DNA of 24,352 bases from Pelagibius sp050290145 (lineage in GTDB: Bacteria > Pseudomonadota > Alphaproteobacteria > Kiloniellales > Kiloniellaceae): contig JBNKHC010000041.1 in NCBI GenBank assembly GCA_050290145.1, forward strand, positions 1 to 24,352. The letters run 5' to 3'. Each line of letters opens with the position of its first letter. The stretch's first letter is position 1. The position numbers and the translations under genes are program-made. A model generated the notes under the pieces. It saw nothing but the letters and a program-made list of their open reading frames with translations. It was not told the origin of the DNA and ran no database searches. Positions 23,723 through 24,352 of the stretch are shown piece by piece.

Positions 23723-24352
23723 CTAGTCCGGTTCCTGCGTCAGACGGCGATAGAGGTCGCCGCAGCGCGCGTCGACCTGCGCGGCCTCGGCTTCGCTCAG
23801 CACATCACGGTAGCGCCCGATGCTGGCTTCGGAAATCGGCCCGCCGCTCAACTCCGTCACATAGGCGCTCCAGCGCGGGTGGCTGTAGAGCTCGTCCTCG
23901 CTGCGGTCGACCTTGCTGCGCCATTGGCCTTCGGCGCCCATGGCTTCGGGCGCCAGGTTCATGCCGCAAAAGCGCGACAGGCGCTGGACCGTCCGCTCGG
24001 TATCGCCGATCAGCGCCTCGTAGCTGCTCAGATGGACGCGTTTTTTGAAGGCGGCGGGGCTGGCTTCCGCGGACTGGAGAACCGGCTGGTAGAAGCTGCT
24101 GTAGGACCTGCAGAGCTGCTCGATGTCGCGGCCGCTGCGGGCCAGGAAGCTGGTGACGCCCTTTTCGCGATGCTTCTCCCCGACGCCGATCATCGAGGCG
24201 ATGGTGTCCTTGGGTTCGCGCACCGAGATGACGAAGCGCGCCTGCGGCATCAGCACTGCGGCATGGGGCAGGTAGCTGGCGAGCTCCGGATTCTTCAGGA
24301 CCAGGTGCTTCGGCGCGCCGAGCCGCCGGTGGGTCTCGGCCAGCAGGCGGTC
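23723..24352 (-). CDS. PAPS-dependent sulfotransferase-like protein, 5' end missing
   Basis: The reading frame is open to the window edge, so only the C-terminal 209 residues are visible. The fragment opens with DRLLAETHRRLGAPKHLVLK, then NPELASYLPHAAVLMPQARF and VISVREPKDTIAS. This is the KNP-to-RxP-x5-S layout of Sulfotransfer_3-type enzymes. R45 and S53 of the fragment are the expected 3'-phosphate contacts for PAPS. The N-terminal 5'-phosphosulfate loop lies outside the window. An internal GTG at 24256 is not a real start because homologous sequence continues upstream. It is convergent with the GNAT-like gene, 6 bp apart, with no terminator between them. Whether it acts in the same pathway is unknown. 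Confidence 0.83.
   Translation of the reverse strand, partial: DRLLAETHRRLGAPKHLVLKNPELASYLPHAAVLMPQARFVISVREPKDTIASMIGVGEKHREKGVTSFLARSGRDIEQLCRSYSSFYQPVLQSAEASPAAFKKRVHLSSYEALIGDTERTVQRLSRFCGMNLAPEAMGAEGQWRSKVDRSEDELYSHPRWSAYVTELSGGPISEASIGRYRDVLSEAEAAQVDARCGDLYRRLTQEPD

Noticed and set aside
20150..24352. Horizontal transfer of the P450-ligase-GNAT block
   Set aside because: No integrase, transposase, tRNA edge or direct repeat is visible, and base composition looks like the neighbouring genes by eye. Gene content alone is not enough.

Overview
The window looks like chromosomal backbone of a GC-rich alphaproteobacterium, most likely in or near the Rhodospirillales. The evidence is the gene content and order: NDUFA12, mlaD, a DUF2155 protein, aat, accC, accB and aroQ, then a DsbA-like protein and an M48 protease, then rne, an AmiC-type amidase, mrcA and prfB. 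An NDUFA12-type complex I subunit and an RNase E ending in a GWW motif are both alphaproteobacterial traits. No species can be assigned from the sequence alone. Coding density is high, and several genes start with TTG or GTG.

Layout. (1) 3-1106 (-): a mandelate-racemase-like enolase-superfamily enzyme, divergent from the next block. (2) 1366-3114 (+): NDUFA12, MlaD, an unrecognised 86-residue protein and a DUF2155 envelope protein. The last overlaps the convergent aat gene by 67 bp. (3) 3048-6887 (-): aat, accC, accB, aroQ and a DsbA/ScsC-type oxidoreductase, read in the order dsbA, aroQ, accB, accC, aat. This links fatty-acid initiation (AccBC), aromatic amino-acid synthesis (AroQ), N-end-rule tagging (Aat) and periplasmic disulfide chemistry. 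(4) 7025-8401 (-): a BepA-like M48 metalloprotease with TPR repeats. It is divergent from 8442-11224 (+), a gamma-glutamyltranspeptidase-family lipoprotein and a class I aminotransferase. (5) A perfect bidirectional terminator (11252-11284) separates these from rne (11308-14229, -). (6) A roughly 730-bp intergenic region lies between rne and 14963-20149 (+), which holds the AmiC-type amidase, PBP1A and prfB. prfB carries a textbook +1 programmed frameshift.

(7) 20284-24352 is the least backbone-like part. A tight three-gene unit encodes a cytochrome P450, a PaaK/CapK-like adenylate-forming enzyme and an unnamed protein that reads like a GNAT-fold acyltransferase. A convergent, truncated PAPS-sulfotransferase-like gene follows. 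I infer a small acid-activation, acyl-transfer and oxidation pathway, possibly with sulfation. This is the best candidate for undescribed biology here, but its product cannot be deduced from sequence.

No tRNA, rRNA, CRISPR array, insertion sequence, integrase or phage gene was seen. The rest of the window looks like ordinary, well-kept chromosome.
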